Assembly: GCA_036346225.1 (NCBI GenBank)
Contig: JARFIW010001090.1
Coordinates: 620,001-684,000 of the forward strand
Origin: Platerodrilus igneus
Taxonomy: Eukaryota; Arthropoda; Insecta; Coleoptera; Lycidae
DNA: 64,000 nt
Direction of reading: 5' to 3'
Part shown: positions 1-12,002 of the stretch, one piece after another
How positions within the stretch are numbered: position 1 is the first letter of the stretch
How the letters are laid out: each line of letters opens with the position of its first letter
Made by a program: the position numbers and the translations under genes
Notes under the pieces: generated by a model
What the model was told of the DNA's origin: nothing
Seen by the model: only the letters and a program-made list of their open reading frames with translations
The model's database searches: none

Positions 1-847
1 CAATCCGCAGGGTTATCCTGGGACTTAACATGAAACCACGAAGATGGAGGAATACGTTCTTGAATATGCGAAAGCTAACGAATATCTTCCACTTATGCGA
101 GGAAGACAGAATCTAAGACAAAACAACAGTAGAATCTGACCACGCGAAAATATTACTAAATGATAAACTATCTATATAAGTATTTTTGACGAAATCTACT
201 AAGTCTGCCAAGAGTACGGCAGCACACAATTCGAGACGGGGCAATGAAACGCGATTAGTAGGAGCAACATTCGATTTTGCGCATACAAAGGACATACGAA
301 CGAAAAAAGATGACAGCTGCATATCCGGCTTCAGAAGCATCGCAGAACCCATGCAACTCCACCTTTTTAAAATTATGACATACAATGCGACGCAAAATCT
401 CAATATTCGTAACCGCTGGCAATTCACCCAAAAATGTTTCCATTTTTGTATGACTTCCAATGGAGGCTCTTGGTCCCAACCGAGACCTAAAAGCCAAAGA
501 TCTTGAACTAAACGTTTAGCGAAAAGTACTAAAGGCGCTATCAAACCGAGAGGATCAAAAAATTTTGCGATAGCCGACAAAATATTACGCTTAGTGCAAG
601 TGCGCTCTTCAACGTCTAAGTTGTATAAAAATGCATCTGTAAGAGCGCGCCACGAAAGGCCCAAAATTTTTATTGAACCACTATCTTTATCTTGAAATGT
701 AATTGCGTCCGAACTGGACAGGGACTCCCTCAAGTTGGACATCACTTCCGAGCAATTACTACTCCATTTTCTTAACTGAAAACCACCACTAGTGCAAATA
801 CTATTCAATTCACCAATTAATTGATTAGCAGCTTCATCAAATTGCAT
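1..847 (-). pseudogene. BEL/Pao RT thumb and RNase H region (copy A)
   Basis: This is the part of the polyprotein after the RT active site. A 244-codon open stretch (847 to 113) contains the Pao-type connection segment with the FDPLGLIAP motif (about residues 96-104) and the RNase H landmarks PRLELCAA and WSDST. After the stop at 113 the homology resumes in a different frame down to base 1, where a DNPAD motif typical of the end of BEL RNase H is visible, so one or more small frame breaks lie near 60-115. It is joined to the upstream RT segment by another break at about 847, just after YVDD. RNase H would degrade the RNA strand during reverse transcription in the cytoplasmic particle. The reading frame is non-functional as it stands. 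Confidence 0.85.
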
Positions 848-2590
848 CCAGTGACTAAGTCATCAACATAGGTATCGCTCACCAATACTGATGACGCGAA
901 AGGAAAATTAATCGATTCTAACCTTGCCAATTCTTGAACAGTACGCAAGGCCAAAAAAGGCGACGACGAAACTCCATAAGTCACAGTATTTAATTTAAAG
1001 TCCATAATAGGATCCGACGGAGAAAATCTCCAGACGATACGTTGATAATCACGATGAGTATCTTTAACCAAAATATGCCGATACATTTGTTTGATGTCAG
1101 CTGTAATTACGATAGGATGTACACGAAAATGCAATAACAAAACTGCAATGTCCTTTTGCAGAGCAGGGCCAATAGCCAAGCTATCATTTAACGAATTTCC
1201 AGATTGATCCGGACACGAAGCATCGATAACCACACGCAATTTGGTCGTAGTGCTATCACGCTTATGTACAGGATAATGGGGAATGTAATACATTTTCTCC
1301 TGAACCGACGAATTTATAGGCGATTTCACTTGAACCATGTGACCGCTTGTCAAATAATCCTCCATAAATTTTGTATAATCTGAATACAATTCAGGATTTT
1401 TTAGCAAACGACGTTCTAACCACACAATTTTTTTAATACTAATTGATCTCGTACCCACAAATGAGGGTTCAGAAATTTTAAAGGGCAAGGACACTACAAA
1501 ACGACCGTCCTTGTTACGTCTGTAATTTTCCACAAATTGATTTTCACACTTTTCTTCTTCAGGAGAAATGTGTTTCTTGAAGAGAATATTTTCTAATTCC
1601 CAAAATCGACGAATGTCGCTGTCTAAGGGCTCAACAAAAGCACACAACGACGTAATAGAACTATGCGGGGAAACGACCTTTCCCGTTAAAACCCAACCAA
1701 AGGTTGTTTTAATAGCAACTGGCTCGTTAGCGACACTCCAACGAGACTCGTTCAACAAAACCTGAGCAAAGATTTCCGCTTCGAGTAGCATGTCAATCTT
1801 ACCAGGAATATTAAAATTAGGATCAGCTAAGGTCAAACCTCGAGTATGCGACCATTCCTTGACCCCTATCGACGACGAAGGTAATTGATTACAAATGTTA
1901 GGTAAAATATAACACTCAATTTTATATGCTGGAGACCGTGCCCCCGAGGGGCTGACCACACACGATAGTGCACCAGATACCAACGACGAATTCAAGCCAA
2001 GTCCTTGAACAGTAACATTGGCTTTCCGTTTCTTCAAACCTAATTTCTGACGGCACCTTTCAGTCATAAAACTTTCCATGGATCCGTTATCTAAAATTAC
2101 ACGAACAGGTTGCAATTTTCCTGTATAATCCAGCACCGACACCATTGCCGTAGCTAACAGCGTCGTTGTATGTTCTAATGACGTCGAAATTAACGAGCTA
2201 GTGGCAGGTTGTTCATGAACAACCGACGACGACAGATTGTCTTCACTGGGTCTACTAGTAGCAGTAAGTCTAGGCACCGCTCTCCGAGGAGACGCGGACC
2301 TTTGACGATGAGTTTGTCTGCGTGGAGACATCGATTTTTCTCGTTTATCGAAGTGAAGTAACGAATTGTGCGACTGATGACATTTTCTACACGACCAATC
2401 TAACGTACAATTTTTCATCGAATGTGAAGTATTTAAACATTTAATACAAAGATTTTTAAGCTTTACCACCTCAAATCTTTCCTGAGGGGTTTTATCGAGA
2501 AACTGCTTACATCTATAAATAGGATGCACAGCTTGACATAAACTACAATTTTTACCATCATTGGTGGTACCAACTAAAAAGTTTTAGCCG
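817..2590 (-). pseudogene. BEL/Pao zinc knuckle, aspartic protease and reverse transcriptase (copy A)
   Basis: A 570-codon open stretch. In order: a CX2CX4HX4C zinc knuckle (CIKCLNTSHSMKNC) followed by a second CX2C/H cluster; a low-complexity Ser/Arg linker; a retropepsin-like site with DNGS instead of the more usual D-S/T-G; the Peptidase_A17-type linker; then RT, with the LRVVIDAS block, an ADIKQMY motif and YVDD at residues 554-557. Upstream the homology continues to about 2590 in this frame (a further Cys pair, CSLCQ) without an ATG, so it was expressed as part of a gag-pol polyprotein rather than from its own start. The frame is lost immediately after YVDD. The Asn in the protease motif could be a family variant or decay. 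Confidence 0.9.
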
Positions 2591-2599
2591 AAGTGCTAA

Positions 2600-3490
2600 C
2601 AAACCTTCCTTTTTCTCTTTCTTTCACGGAATCTCGAGATTTCAAGCATGTTCCTGAAGCAATGTCATTTATTTCCAACACTTTACATTGTTTTTCAATA
2701 CGACCTTAAATCTTTGAACGAGGGAATCTCGTCATTATTTTCTAATTCGAAACGCTTTAAAATGTTTGTATCTAATTTTTTTGATAACAGATTAAACAAC
2801 ATGAAATCTAATAAATCTATTTCCATCTGCCTTAACGCGAATATATTTTCATCAAAACAACTAATTAATTGCCGGAGTTCCGCATGCGAGTCTGAGGAAC
2901 TGACCTTAGAGCATTTTTCGAGAGCATTAAAATGCGTTGAAAGTAATAACCTCTTGGACTGAAAACGATTAGTAATGATTTTATATGCTTCCTCGTATGC
3001 ATAATCATTTAATGGCAAGTGTTTTATTAAGGCACGCGACGACTCATCTAGTGTATCAACGAAATAGCAAAATTTTTCCACAGGAGACAAACCGACATTA
3101 TCGTGAATCAATTGCTTATAAATTGCATTATAACTCTCAAAATCCGAAGTGCGTCCCGAAAACCGTGAGACAGAAAGATGTTTCAAGCGAACCCTACTAT
3201 TTAGTGACAACGAATTATTCATATTTTCCACCTTTGGCTTATTTTCTACCCGATCTAATTCGCATTGTTCAGCGATAATACGAATATCTAATAGATAATC
3301 ATCGATTTCACCCTAAGAGCCGAGAATTCATCCAATTGTTCACTCTCTTCATCAAAGAAAATATCCTTGCAAAAAGACTTGAAATGGGTTTCAATTTGCT
3401 CGACACTTTTAATCGATGCTCTAATTAAAGCAAACGATACGTTTTCCGGTTGGTTAATTTTACTGTATATATGATCCAACCTTTTAACTA
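2600..3490 (-). pseudogene. BEL/Pao gag, DUF1759-type (copy A)
   Basis: A 178-codon stretch (3231 to 2695) has the DUF1759 signature: an FSG...DFESY start, the LSPVEKFCYF motif, then YEEAYKIITNRFQ and a THFNAL block. This family is the BEL/Pao capsid-type gag. Upstream, 3482-3288 encodes the helical N-terminal part in another frame, with the shift near 3305. Downstream the frame shifts again at 2695, and an EKQCKVLE block follows. No ATG is visible at the 5' end: the open stretch begins after a stop near 3505. Four frames are therefore used over about 900 bp, so the gene is dead. Confidence 0.8.
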
Positions 3491-3499
3491 CAAATTTAC

Positions 3500-6400
3500 C
3501 TTAAAGAATAGCTTTATCAATTGATATAACCATATTTGATTAATGATTAATGAACGACAATAAAAATTAATGTAAAAACAATGCGTAACACGAATACGCT
3601 ACAACTAATTAATCTACGAAATTAAATCATTAATAGACAAATGCAACTAATTACAGTGCTCGCCTGACAAAGCGTTTAACGTTTCAAATAAATTCCAACC
3701 CCTTTGTTATACAAGTTGCATGAACTCGAATGGTTCCTCCAACTTGAGACGACAAATAAGGTAAAGATTTACAATACAATAACCCCTCATAAATTTAGTT
3801 TACCTAAAGTAAACTGTTCGACCACTAATCTTTGCAGCAAAGGATAAGGGATATATTGTAAAATCTACCGTTATAACCAGATGTTTTTACCAATAAATGT
3901 GTAAGCAGGATGTTATTCTCTTCGTAACACGTTTAAACATACTCAAAACTACGACAATGATTAAAGTAAAGTATAAATGAGGAGCTTAAAGGATAGGAAC
4001 TAATTAATTAATTAAATAATCCGGTGATGAAGGCCATTTGTTTAGCGCGGGGGGGTCTTATAAATTTATATATCGACTTACCTCCGCGGTTTTTGTTGTT
4101 CTAAGCTGCAGTTCCTTGCTCCTCAACTGAGTGGACTGTATTGGAGATTATAGTGCGTGTTACTTGCACTTGCACTGTGTTTTTTAGGGGTTTAACAAAT
4201 TAATTCACATTCAACGGCACTATGACTAACTCACGTATCGAACGAAAAAACCGACTGTCTGCTTCGATATCGATGAGAGAGTGTTTTTCACTACCCCTTT
4301 TACAACTTATTTACACATGCACAAGGAATTTTTACGACAGGATATAAGGGAACAAGGGATGACAGTTTTACTATTAGATTTACAACTACAAATTTACGAC
4401 TTAAAATTAAACACGACAACGTGCGACAAGGAGACCCAACAACCTGCAAAGACTGTGATTGATTTAGTATCACACATTATTTTCTGGTTTAAAATTTGCG
4501 TTTTATATTTATTTTGATTGTGCGAGGCTGATGGAAATATTATATGGTCCACGTAAATTTTTTATTTAATTAAAAAGTTTAAGCACAAATTAATAAAGAA
4601 ATACGATAAAGAATTGGAAGTTAAAAGATTTATAGTACTAGAGTCATCTATAGGCAACAACTTGACTTTCACTGATGAAAAGCCAAATTTGTATGATTTA
4701 GTCACCTACTGAAATGACCTACCTTCTAGAAGGTTCCATACAAGTGGCCTTAATCGACAACACAAGTTACAGAAAGAAGAATGAAGCGTGTAATCATTTT
4801 ATTAGGCATTGCTCTTTACGAGATAACTCCATATTGAGGGGGGTATATATATCTGAACTCCTCGGCGGCCAAAAAAATTCACACCCACGGCCACTCCAGC
4901 AATGAGGAAAATGTTCGTTTCGGTATAAACAAACAAACAGAAAAATGTGGCGTGACCCTGTCATGCATAAGCCACAAGTTTTGTCTTATGGCAAGTGGTA
5001 TATCTTCTAGAAGCACATTTAAATGGTGTTCAAGGAAGTCTATACAAAGAATTCCATTTAGATTGAATGGTAGTTCAAAAAGATCAATGAAAAGCCCGAT
5101 GTCACACTACGCCAGATATTTTCCTTAAACTATCTTGAAAATGTTCTTCTCTTATAGTATGTGGATTCTCGGAATCCCACGAATGATTGTTTTTCCAATT
5201 AAAACCTCCTCGTATAGTAAACGTTGCCTAGTTGTTGAAAAAAATCTTATCAAAAAAATTTGAATTTGTATTTTGTTTATCTTGTAACAATCAGGAAAAT
5301 TGTAGACGAACTGATAAATCGCCAAGTAATAAATTCTGAACAAGAGTATACTGATATCGACGGAGTTTTTATTTCTTCAAAGTTCTGCAGATAGATGGTC
5401 GACTTATTCTTGTTGCCGCACTTAAGCGACGAGTGTTCAGATCTCGATTTTTCCGAAACACAAATTAAAACTTCTTCCTCATCATCGCCGGTGATTGTGT
5501 ATTTGTAACGCAATTAATTCCGTTTCGTCTCAGCGGTTCTAAAGATTTCTAAACAGTTTGTAATTGGATTGCCTTCGATTTGGGTACAATGATAAATAAT
5601 ACACAAGTCTTGTTTAATGGTCTGAGTTGTTTAAGAAAGCGCATTGTAAAATACATTGAGGTGGATGATGGACATTTTGAAAAGTTACTTTGAAATTTTT
5701 CATTGTTATCGTTACCGATTGTTATTGTTACTAGTAATTTTTTGTTATTTTTACTCTACATAGTTAGTAATTCAAAAAAATAAAAAATGTATAGTGCAGA
5801 AACAGACTGTAACAAAATCCTCTAGGGACTGTGCCATAGTAAGTTTCAAATTCGAATTTCTCATGCGAAAAATACATAAAAGTACAAATTTTCGAATTGA
5901 TCCTATCAAAACGTTCAAAATTATTTAGCAATTTCAAAATAAGTTAATTTTCAACTTTGAACAACCCTGTATCTCTTGAACAAGCAACATTGGTATAATG
6001 CATGTTGTGCTAGATCATAATATTTTGGTGTCTAAGTACCACTACTTTAAATATTGCTCATTATTAATGAATAACTCTGGATAAACCAAAAGAATGAGGT
6101 GTTAAAGAGTTTACTTTCTCCCAGCCATCTTAAGTACTTAAGTGATAAACTTCGCTGTTTTCTCGAGTATCTTTTAGTTTCAAAAATTTTTAAAGGATGC
6201 TTTAAACAATTTTCTGTAATTTTTATTTTAACCTGTTATTTAATTTGGCAACCCTTGTATTTTGGTGTTTTGGACGATGCTAAATCAATTTTTAGCTATG
6301 TTACGTATATTTAAACTGAATTTGAATTCTGATTTTCCGGTCACGTATGTTAATTGAACATTTGTATTTTGTCACTTTGGACGATTTTAAACCAATTTTT

Positions 6401-6955
6401 AATTAATGCAATAAATTTAAACTGCTTTAATTAAAAATTTTGAACTGCCGTTTATTCAAGTTATCTGATAAACTGAGTTTTATTAGCGGTAAGCCAGAAA
6501 ATAACTTTGTATTAAAAAGCCAGCCCTGCTTTTAACGGTTTCCCTCACATGTTTATTCATTAATGTTAGGACAGTTGAATTCATTATTTTGAATGGATAT
6601 TTAAAAAAAAATAACGTATTGAGTCGCAGAATTATCTGGAATTGTAAATAGCATTCAAAAGTTGTTTCTGCTACTACAACCATTTTTAATCAAAATAACA
6701 GAATGTAGTATAACATTATAGTAGGGAAATATATTGTGATACATCTCGTATAAATACAAAATCCTGTTTGACACGAATTAAATGATTTTTTAGGTGTAAT
6801 AAACAATGACTTGAATTGTCATTGTTCTTTATTACCCTATATTTGATTTTTCAATGTTCCATCCGAAGGCAGGAAGCGATTTTTTTTACCTGTAAATTAT
6901 GAATTTTGCCGATCCCTTGCTGTTCCAAGTAAGGTAGATTTCAATTAAGATTTCA
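3500..6955. other. AT-rich stretch without recognised genes; may include BEL copy A 5' LTR
   Basis: I see no protein similarity on either strand. The first 600-800 bases should contain the leader and 5' LTR of BEL copy A (on the minus strand a TATA-like TATATAAATTTATAA lies near 4054-4069), but no LTR boundary can be set without its partner. The rest is AT-rich, with a few short open stretches that look random and one local duplication at 6255-6424. Confidence 0.5.
6255..6424 (+). repeat. Diverged 107-bp-period direct repeat (two copies)
   Basis: About 63 bases at 6255-6318 recur, diverged, at 6362-6424. Both start TTGTATTTTG, share TTTGGACGAT and CAATTTTTA, and end TTTAAACTG. Function unknown. 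Confidence 0.6.
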
Positions 6956-7588
6956 CAACCAGAGCATGTATCTAATGAACTGACCCATCTGAAAACTAGT
7001 CTTATAAAAAACAGCTATCGCAATTCAGAGATCTGCAGAGTAATAAGCCGGCATCTGCATCCAACACAAACCCCCAAACCACGATGTAATTCCGACACAC
7101 GATTTTCAGCAATCCTTCGGTATATACACAGAGTAATAGACCGAATTGGCAAAATTCTACATAAACACAACATTAAAACAATCTATAGGCCCGCTAATAA
7201 AATTTCACAAATATTGCCAACCCCAAAAGATCCCGAAAACAGTCTTAAAGCCCCAGGCGTATATAGTATACCTTGCAGCTGCAGTTTAGTATACATAGGA
7301 ACAGGACGGTCAGTACAGACTAAACTAAACGAGTATAAGCGATGCCTAAGAACAAGCCAGTACAATCGCTCAGCGGTGGCCGAACACCAACATAAAACAG
7401 GTCATACCATTAAGTTTGACAAGACTAAACTAATTGCCAGAATTCCATTTTTCTACAATAGGAAAATCAGAGAATCCGTAGAAATCACTAAAAATTCTAA
7501 CAATCTAAACAAGGACGATGGCTACTACCTTTCTCCTATTTGGAAAACAAGTCCATGTTCACAAAAGCAGAACAGTAACGTTCACTGA
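6956..7588 (+). pseudogene. Penelope-like element: linker and GIY-YIG endonuclease (3' part of ORF)
   Basis: One frame is open for about 210 codons with no initiating ATG, and ends at a stop at 7588. Its first half resembles the segment between the RT and endonuclease of Penelope-like elements (an NELTHLKTSLIKNSY block). The second half is a GIY-YIG-type domain: GVYSIPCSCSLVYIGTGRSV, then AVAEHQHKTGH and the C-terminal motif DDGYYLSPIW. The RT itself is missing, so this is a 5'-truncated copy, as is common for these elements. The Gly and Tyr landmarks of the nuclease remain. The following 480 bp to the (TA)n tract may be its non-coding tail. GIY-YIG nicks target DNA for insertion. Confidence 0.85.
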
Positions 7589-8070
7589 TCCGCTACACAC
7601 TCGTCTCTATTCATGATCACTCATGCATCAAGTTCTCGCTTTATATAAACTACCCCTTTCGCTACTTTCACCAGTTACTTTGCCACAAGACACCTTTTGG
7701 CTTAAATGGACTGGTGAGTCTGCCAGTTCAGAAGTAACTTTTCTTACTTTTTACACTTTAACTTGTCTACTTAATATTTTATCATTCTTATCTTTTATTA
7801 TTATTTGTATATTTAATTTTCTTTTCTTATCCTAATGAAGCCCCCCTACAAAAGTGGGCGAAAAGTTGACCTTAGTTTATAAGATGAGACTATCCCAACT
7901 CAGAAACAAATATTTATAAGGTAGAGATTTTTAACGTGCGCGACAACACCTACACGCGGGGCCTACATTTTACCTCTCGTCCCAAAGAAGGCGTATTTTT
8001 GTGAAAAATGCTCGCCGAACATTTTTCATGTGTATTATTCTATAAGATTGACCAGTCCATTATGATCATA

Positions 8071-8072
<2 letters not shown>

Positions 8073-8120
<48 letters not shown>
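8073..8120 (+). repeat. (TA)n microsatellite
   Basis: An uninterrupted TA run of about 24 units lies directly between the Penelope-like tail and the 3' end of RTE copy 1. Confidence 0.98.
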
Positions 8121-8122
<2 letters not shown>

Positions 8123-8700
8123 TCATTAGGTCTTCAGTCCTGGAACTGGTTGGACGCGTACCATCATTGTTTCCTATTCTGAACTAACCTACACATTTCC
8201 CTGAAATTTGCACAGTCTGCATCTATCACTATCTGATCTAGGTCAACATCTACCTCTTTTTTCCTATCTCTGCTTGTAATATATCCCATACTATTACCCA
8301 AAAATCCCTTAGAACGTATTCTGCCCTTCTATTTCTCTTATCTTTTTCCCCAGATATCCTTGTTTCCCTACTATTTCTATAACCTATTTGTTATTATCTT
8401 TGTCTGTCCATGCTATCGTCCTCATACATCTGAAGCACAGCATTTCAAAAGACTGTGTATACAGCTCGTTCCCCTTCTATTGTTTTCTAATTTTATGCCC
8501 TATTTCACCGAGATTCAGTGCAGGGGTTAAGCAACCTGTGGCTACCAAGATCCCCCAACACTTAGATATTTGCCGAAATAATAGTTTTCCAGTAAATCCT
8601 TTCACACACTTAACATTATTTAAGAATGTTGTCCAACCAATTCTTGTAGTTACTTATAGTAATCATCATGTTTAAGCACAGTTATTTTCTCGTCATTAGT
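8121..8700 (-). other. RTE copy 1 3' tail with decayed second copy of the RT C-terminus
   Basis: Downstream of the RT stop, bases 8485-8700 match the 3' tail of copy 2 at 62850-63085. Bases 8121-8475 then match a decayed repeat of the RT C-terminal coding region (copy 2 at 63577-63905), ending in CATCATT on the plus strand. The tail is therefore modular: stop, non-coding block, then an old fragment of the element's own 3' coding end. Confidence 0.8.
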
Positions 8701-9774
8701 TTATCCATCTTGGGATTGGTTGGATGCGTACCTCCATTGATTTCTATTCTGGGCTAGCCTACACATCTCCCTGAAATTCCTGCAGCCTACATCTTTTACT
8801 ATCTGTGTGCAGTAGTCTAGCCTAGGTCTGCCTCTTCTTCTCTTTTTTCCTATCTCTGCTTCTAATATATTTCGCACTATTCCCTCATGCCGTAGTATGT
8901 GGCCTATCATCCTATCTCTCCTATTTTTTACCGTTTTCCACATATTTCTTTCTTCCCCTACCATTTTTAGTACCTCTTCGTTCTTAACTTTGTCTGTCCA
9001 TGATATCTTCATCATACGTCTGTAGCACCACATTTCAAAGGCTTCTAGCTTTTTCTTGTCCGCTTCTCCTACTGTCCAGGCTTCACAGCCGTACAGTGCT
9101 GTGCTCCACACATATGTTTTCAGTAATCTTTTCCTTGTTTCTATGTTTGTGGTCTTTGAGCACAGTAGCTGCTTTTTCTTGTTAAATGTACCACGACCTT
9201 GTGCTAATCTTTGTTTTATATCTTTTGTGCTTTTCCCATCTTGCGTTATTTGGCTTCCTAGGTAGCAGAAATCCTTAACCTCTTGTAAGTTCGTGTTACA
9301 TACTTGTATTCTTGTTTTTGATTTATTTTCCCCACCTTTGCATAGTAGAACTTTAGTTTTAGTTTTGTTAATTTTCATACCGTATCTCTCTGTTAGAACC
9401 GTTTCCATTTCATTAAGAGCAGCTTCTAACTCTTCCTTGCTAGACGCTAATACCGCTATATCATCTGCAAATCTAAGCATATCAATTTTTTGTCCCTGCA
9501 TAGTAATTCCAAATGTCTTCCTGCATTTGACAGTATTCATTGCCTCTTCTATGTACAAGTTAAAAATCAATGGGGATAGGGCACATCCCTGTCTCACCCC
9601 TTTCCTAATGTTTACTTCTCTACGTTCCTGCTCTAATTCTATTACTGCTGTTTGCTCTTTGTATAAGCTATGTACTATTCGTCTATCCCTATAACTCATT
9701 CCAATCTTTTTGAGTATTTCAAACATTTTTTTCCATTTTACATTGTCGAATGCTTTTTCCAGATCTACACGCAT
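8701..9774 (-). pseudogene. RTE reverse transcriptase, catalytic and C-terminal part (copy 1)
   Basis: 357 codons. RT motif A is at the very start (VDLEKAFD, residues 3-10), RQGCALSP at 61-68 and FADDIAV at 102-108. A long C-terminal region follows with IGHILRHE and RRGRPRLDY, ending NQSQDG. The enzyme would prime reverse transcription at a nicked target. The break at about 9770 separates it from the finger region upstream: compared with copy 2, roughly ten bases are missing just before motif A. The apparent start is therefore an artefact of that break. All catalytic aspartates are present. Confidence 0.93.
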
Positions 9775-10712
9775 TCCCCTTTTTCTATTGTTTTCTCCAT
9801 TATCACTCTCAGAGCTAAAATAGCCTCCCGTATTCCCCTGTTTCGCCTAAACCCAAATTGGTCTTCTCCTAGTATTTCTTCCGCCCGTTTTTCCATTCGT
9901 CTTTGCACAATTCTAGTTAATATTTTTGACACGTGTGCTGTTAAACTTATTGTTCGAAAATTTTCACATCTATCCGCGCCTTTCTTTTTTGGTATAGTTA
10001 CTATGATGCTACGTTTGAAATCTTTGGGTATCTCGCCTGTCTCATACATATAGCTTACAAGTTGGAAGAGACGTTCTGTTACTGCTTGTCCAGCGGCTTT
10101 TAGAGTTTCTGCTTGCACCTTATCTGTACCCGGCGCCTTACCATTTCTCAGACTCTTTAATGCTAATTCAAACTCATCTCTAAGAATAGGATATCCCAAG
10201 TCATCATTTTCAATGTCTGATTCCTGTTCTAATGCAGTTAGTTCCTCTCCTGCATATAAATTCCCTATATATTCTTGCCATCTACCCACTTTCTCTACGT
10301 TTTCTATGATGACGTTTCCTTGTGCGTCCCTTATATTTTTGCTATACGGTTTTATATCCCTAAAATTCATTCTAATTAATTTGTATGCTTCGTCTGTCTT
10401 TCCTATTTCCATCTTCGTTTGTATCTCTTTGCACTTTTCATCAATCCATTGTTCTTTAGCTTTCCTGCATTTTCGAATAATTTCCCATTTTATGGCTTTG
10501 TATCCCTGTTTTCCTGTTTCGTCTGATTTATTTTTGTATTTTCGTCTTTCTTCTATTAAATTCAGGATATCCTTTGTTATCCATAGTTTCTTATTTTCTT
10601 TTTGTGTATACCCCAGAATATCTCTGACCGCCATGTCTAGGCTGGATTTAATGTTATTCCATTCTGTTTCTACTTCCTTAGTATCAGATATTTTCTCGAT
10701 ATCATTGAGCAA
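9765..10712 (-). pseudogene. RTE polyprotein, linker and RT fingers (copy 1)
   Basis: 315 codons linking endonuclease to RT. The C-terminal half holds the early RT blocks GKAPGTDKVQAE, FRTISLTAHVSKIL and EDQFGFRRNRG. The N-terminal half is a Lys/Glu-rich helical linker. It starts because of a frame break near 10725, where copy 1 has a T-run two bases shorter than copy 2, and it ends at the break near 9770. Otherwise colinear with copy 2 at 60801-61790. Confidence 0.92.
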
Positions 10713-10713
10713 T

Positions 10714-11661
10714 TCATTTGACTTTTTCGAATCTTTCTTGAATATCTTTATCTTTTAGTTTCTCTAAGTCCAAGTGCCTTTTTCCGTTTCTTTTTTTCAC
10801 ATTCTTAAATTTAAGTGCGGCCTTCATAATTACGATGTTGTGGTCGGTATCTATATCTGCTTCTGGGTAGCTTCTACAGTCTTTTACTTGATTCCTAAAC
10901 CGTTGTCTAACAAGAATGTAATCTATTTGATATCTTCCTATATCTCCTGGCATCTTCCACGTATATCGTCTTCTAGCATGATGTTGAAATAATGTGTTTG
11001 TGATGATTAAATTGTTCTTGTCACAAAATTCTACCAGCCTATTTCCCCTGTCGTTTCTTGTGCCTAAACCAAATAAACCTACTACTGCTCCTTCCCTACC
11101 CTCACCTACCACAGCATTAAAATCCCCAGTAATTATTAAATTTTCCTGTCCTTTTACGTATCTTAATATGTCTTCGATATCTTTGTAGATGGCTTCTACC
11201 TCTTCGTCACTGTAGCTAGAGGTGGGCATGTATACTTGTATTATTACTGTGTTTACCGGTTTAGATTCTAATCTAACCATGAGTACTCTTTCGTTCTTTT
11301 GTAAGTAATGTTCTACACAGTATCCTATCTTTTTCCGCATAACTATCCCCACGCCCAAATTTCCTTCCTCTGCTCCTGTATGAATTACCCTGAAGTCTCC
11401 ACTCCAAAAATCCCCCGCCTCTCGCCACCGAACTTCGCTGATCCCTACTATGTCTAGTGATAACCTATTCATTTCGATTTTTAGGTTCTCTAGCTTACCT
11501 ACTTGCTTCATACTTCTAACATTCCACGCCCCGACTCGCAGAATGTTCCCGACTCTTATTTTTAACTTTCCGATCGCATCCTCCGAAGTAGTCCCCTCCC
11601 GGAGATCCGACTGGGGGACTATTTTAACTCCGGAATATTTTACCCCAGAGAATGCCATCAT
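10714..11661 (-). pseudogene. RTE apurinic-type endonuclease domain (copy 1)
   Basis: 315 codons. The APE-type active-site landmarks are all present: WNVRS (Asn47), SEVRW (Glu76), TGDFN (Asp180, Asn182), YTW (233-235), IDYIL (246-250) and the terminal DTDHN. This domain nicks target DNA for target-primed reverse transcription. Proteins of this type are often annotated craniofacial development protein 2-like in insect genomes. The ATG at 11661 matches the ATG at 59874 in copy 2. The frame ends by a shift near 10725 rather than at a true domain end. Confidence 0.93.
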
Positions 11662-11742
11662 TTTATTATAATTTAGGTACGCTGTGTACTTGGGAGATAA
11701 TGTCGTGGTTTCCCGTTGCCTTCCACATCGCGGTAGTGTGTC

Positions 11743-11955
11743 TTAGACTGCCATACCGACCCCTATGGTCTTTGCCAATCTAAGTACCGAAAGAGCCGCT
11801 GCCCTCTTTCGGGGACCTGTCTTAGTCTGGTTCCTCACTAACGACCCTACTACTTTGGTTGGACCTGTAGTTTGGCTCTTTAGCTCATTAGAACACGCAA
11901 GCCATTTCACCTGTTCTAGTAATTTAGAACTTCGGCAAGGTGCAGGTCCATTCGA
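11743..11955 (-). pseudogene. Short 5' ORF of RTE element (copy 1)
   Basis: Upstream of the endonuclease, the same frame is open in both full-length copies for about 60 codons, ending in GVGMAV here and GVSMAV in copy 2. Shared segments include NELKSQTTGPTKVV and RNQTKTGPRKRAAALSV. In copy 2 it starts with an ATG ten bases from the element's 5' end. In copy 1 a two-base insertion right after that ATG puts it out of frame. It is basic and has no domain I recognise. It could be a short ORF1, or a coding-like coincidence within a 5' regulatory region. Confidence 0.5.
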
Positions 11956-11958
11956 AAT

Positions 11959-11960
<2 letters not shown>

Positions 11961-11996
<36 letters not shown>
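11961..11996 (+). repeat. (AT)n microsatellite at RTE copy 1 5' end
   Basis: Eighteen AT units abut the 5' terminus of RTE copy 1, suggesting insertion into a TA-rich tract or expansion afterwards. Confidence 0.97.

Positions 11997-12002
<6 letters not shown>

Larger units (their letters stand above)
1..3499 (-). mobile_element. BEL/Pao LTR retrotransposon copy A, coding part, truncated by window edge
   Basis: The minus strand reads, from right to left, a DUF1759-type gag, a zinc knuckle, an aspartic protease, a reverse transcriptase with a YVDD box and an RNase H with Pao-type motifs. That order is the BEL/Pao pol layout. Integrase should follow beyond base 1, outside the window. At least four reading-frame breaks (near 847, 2590, 2695 and 3305) show the copy is dead. 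No LTR could be bounded: the expected 5' LTR lies to the right of 3500 but its partner is outside the window. Confidence 0.9.
8121..11960 (-). mobile_element. RTE-type non-LTR retrotransposon, copy 1
   Basis: A minus-strand LINE with an apurinic-type endonuclease followed by an RTE-like RT (FADDIAV box). Comparison with copy 2 (59575-63907) shows both begin at the same 5' base, with CCATTTCGAATGGACCTG, so this copy is complete at the 5' end. Its 3' end, a CATCATT-type tail on the plus strand at 8121, matches the ends of copies 2 and 3. Relative to copy 2 it lacks about 480 bp in the 3' tail. It has two frame breaks in the ORF and no in-frame point stops, so it is less decayed than copy 2. It is flanked by (TA)n on both sides. 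Confidence 0.93.

Noticed and set aside
9000..9694. Plus-strand frames opposite RTE copy 1 (e.g. 9293-9694)
   Set aside because: They are antisense shadows of the RT reading frame, and reappear opposite copy 2.
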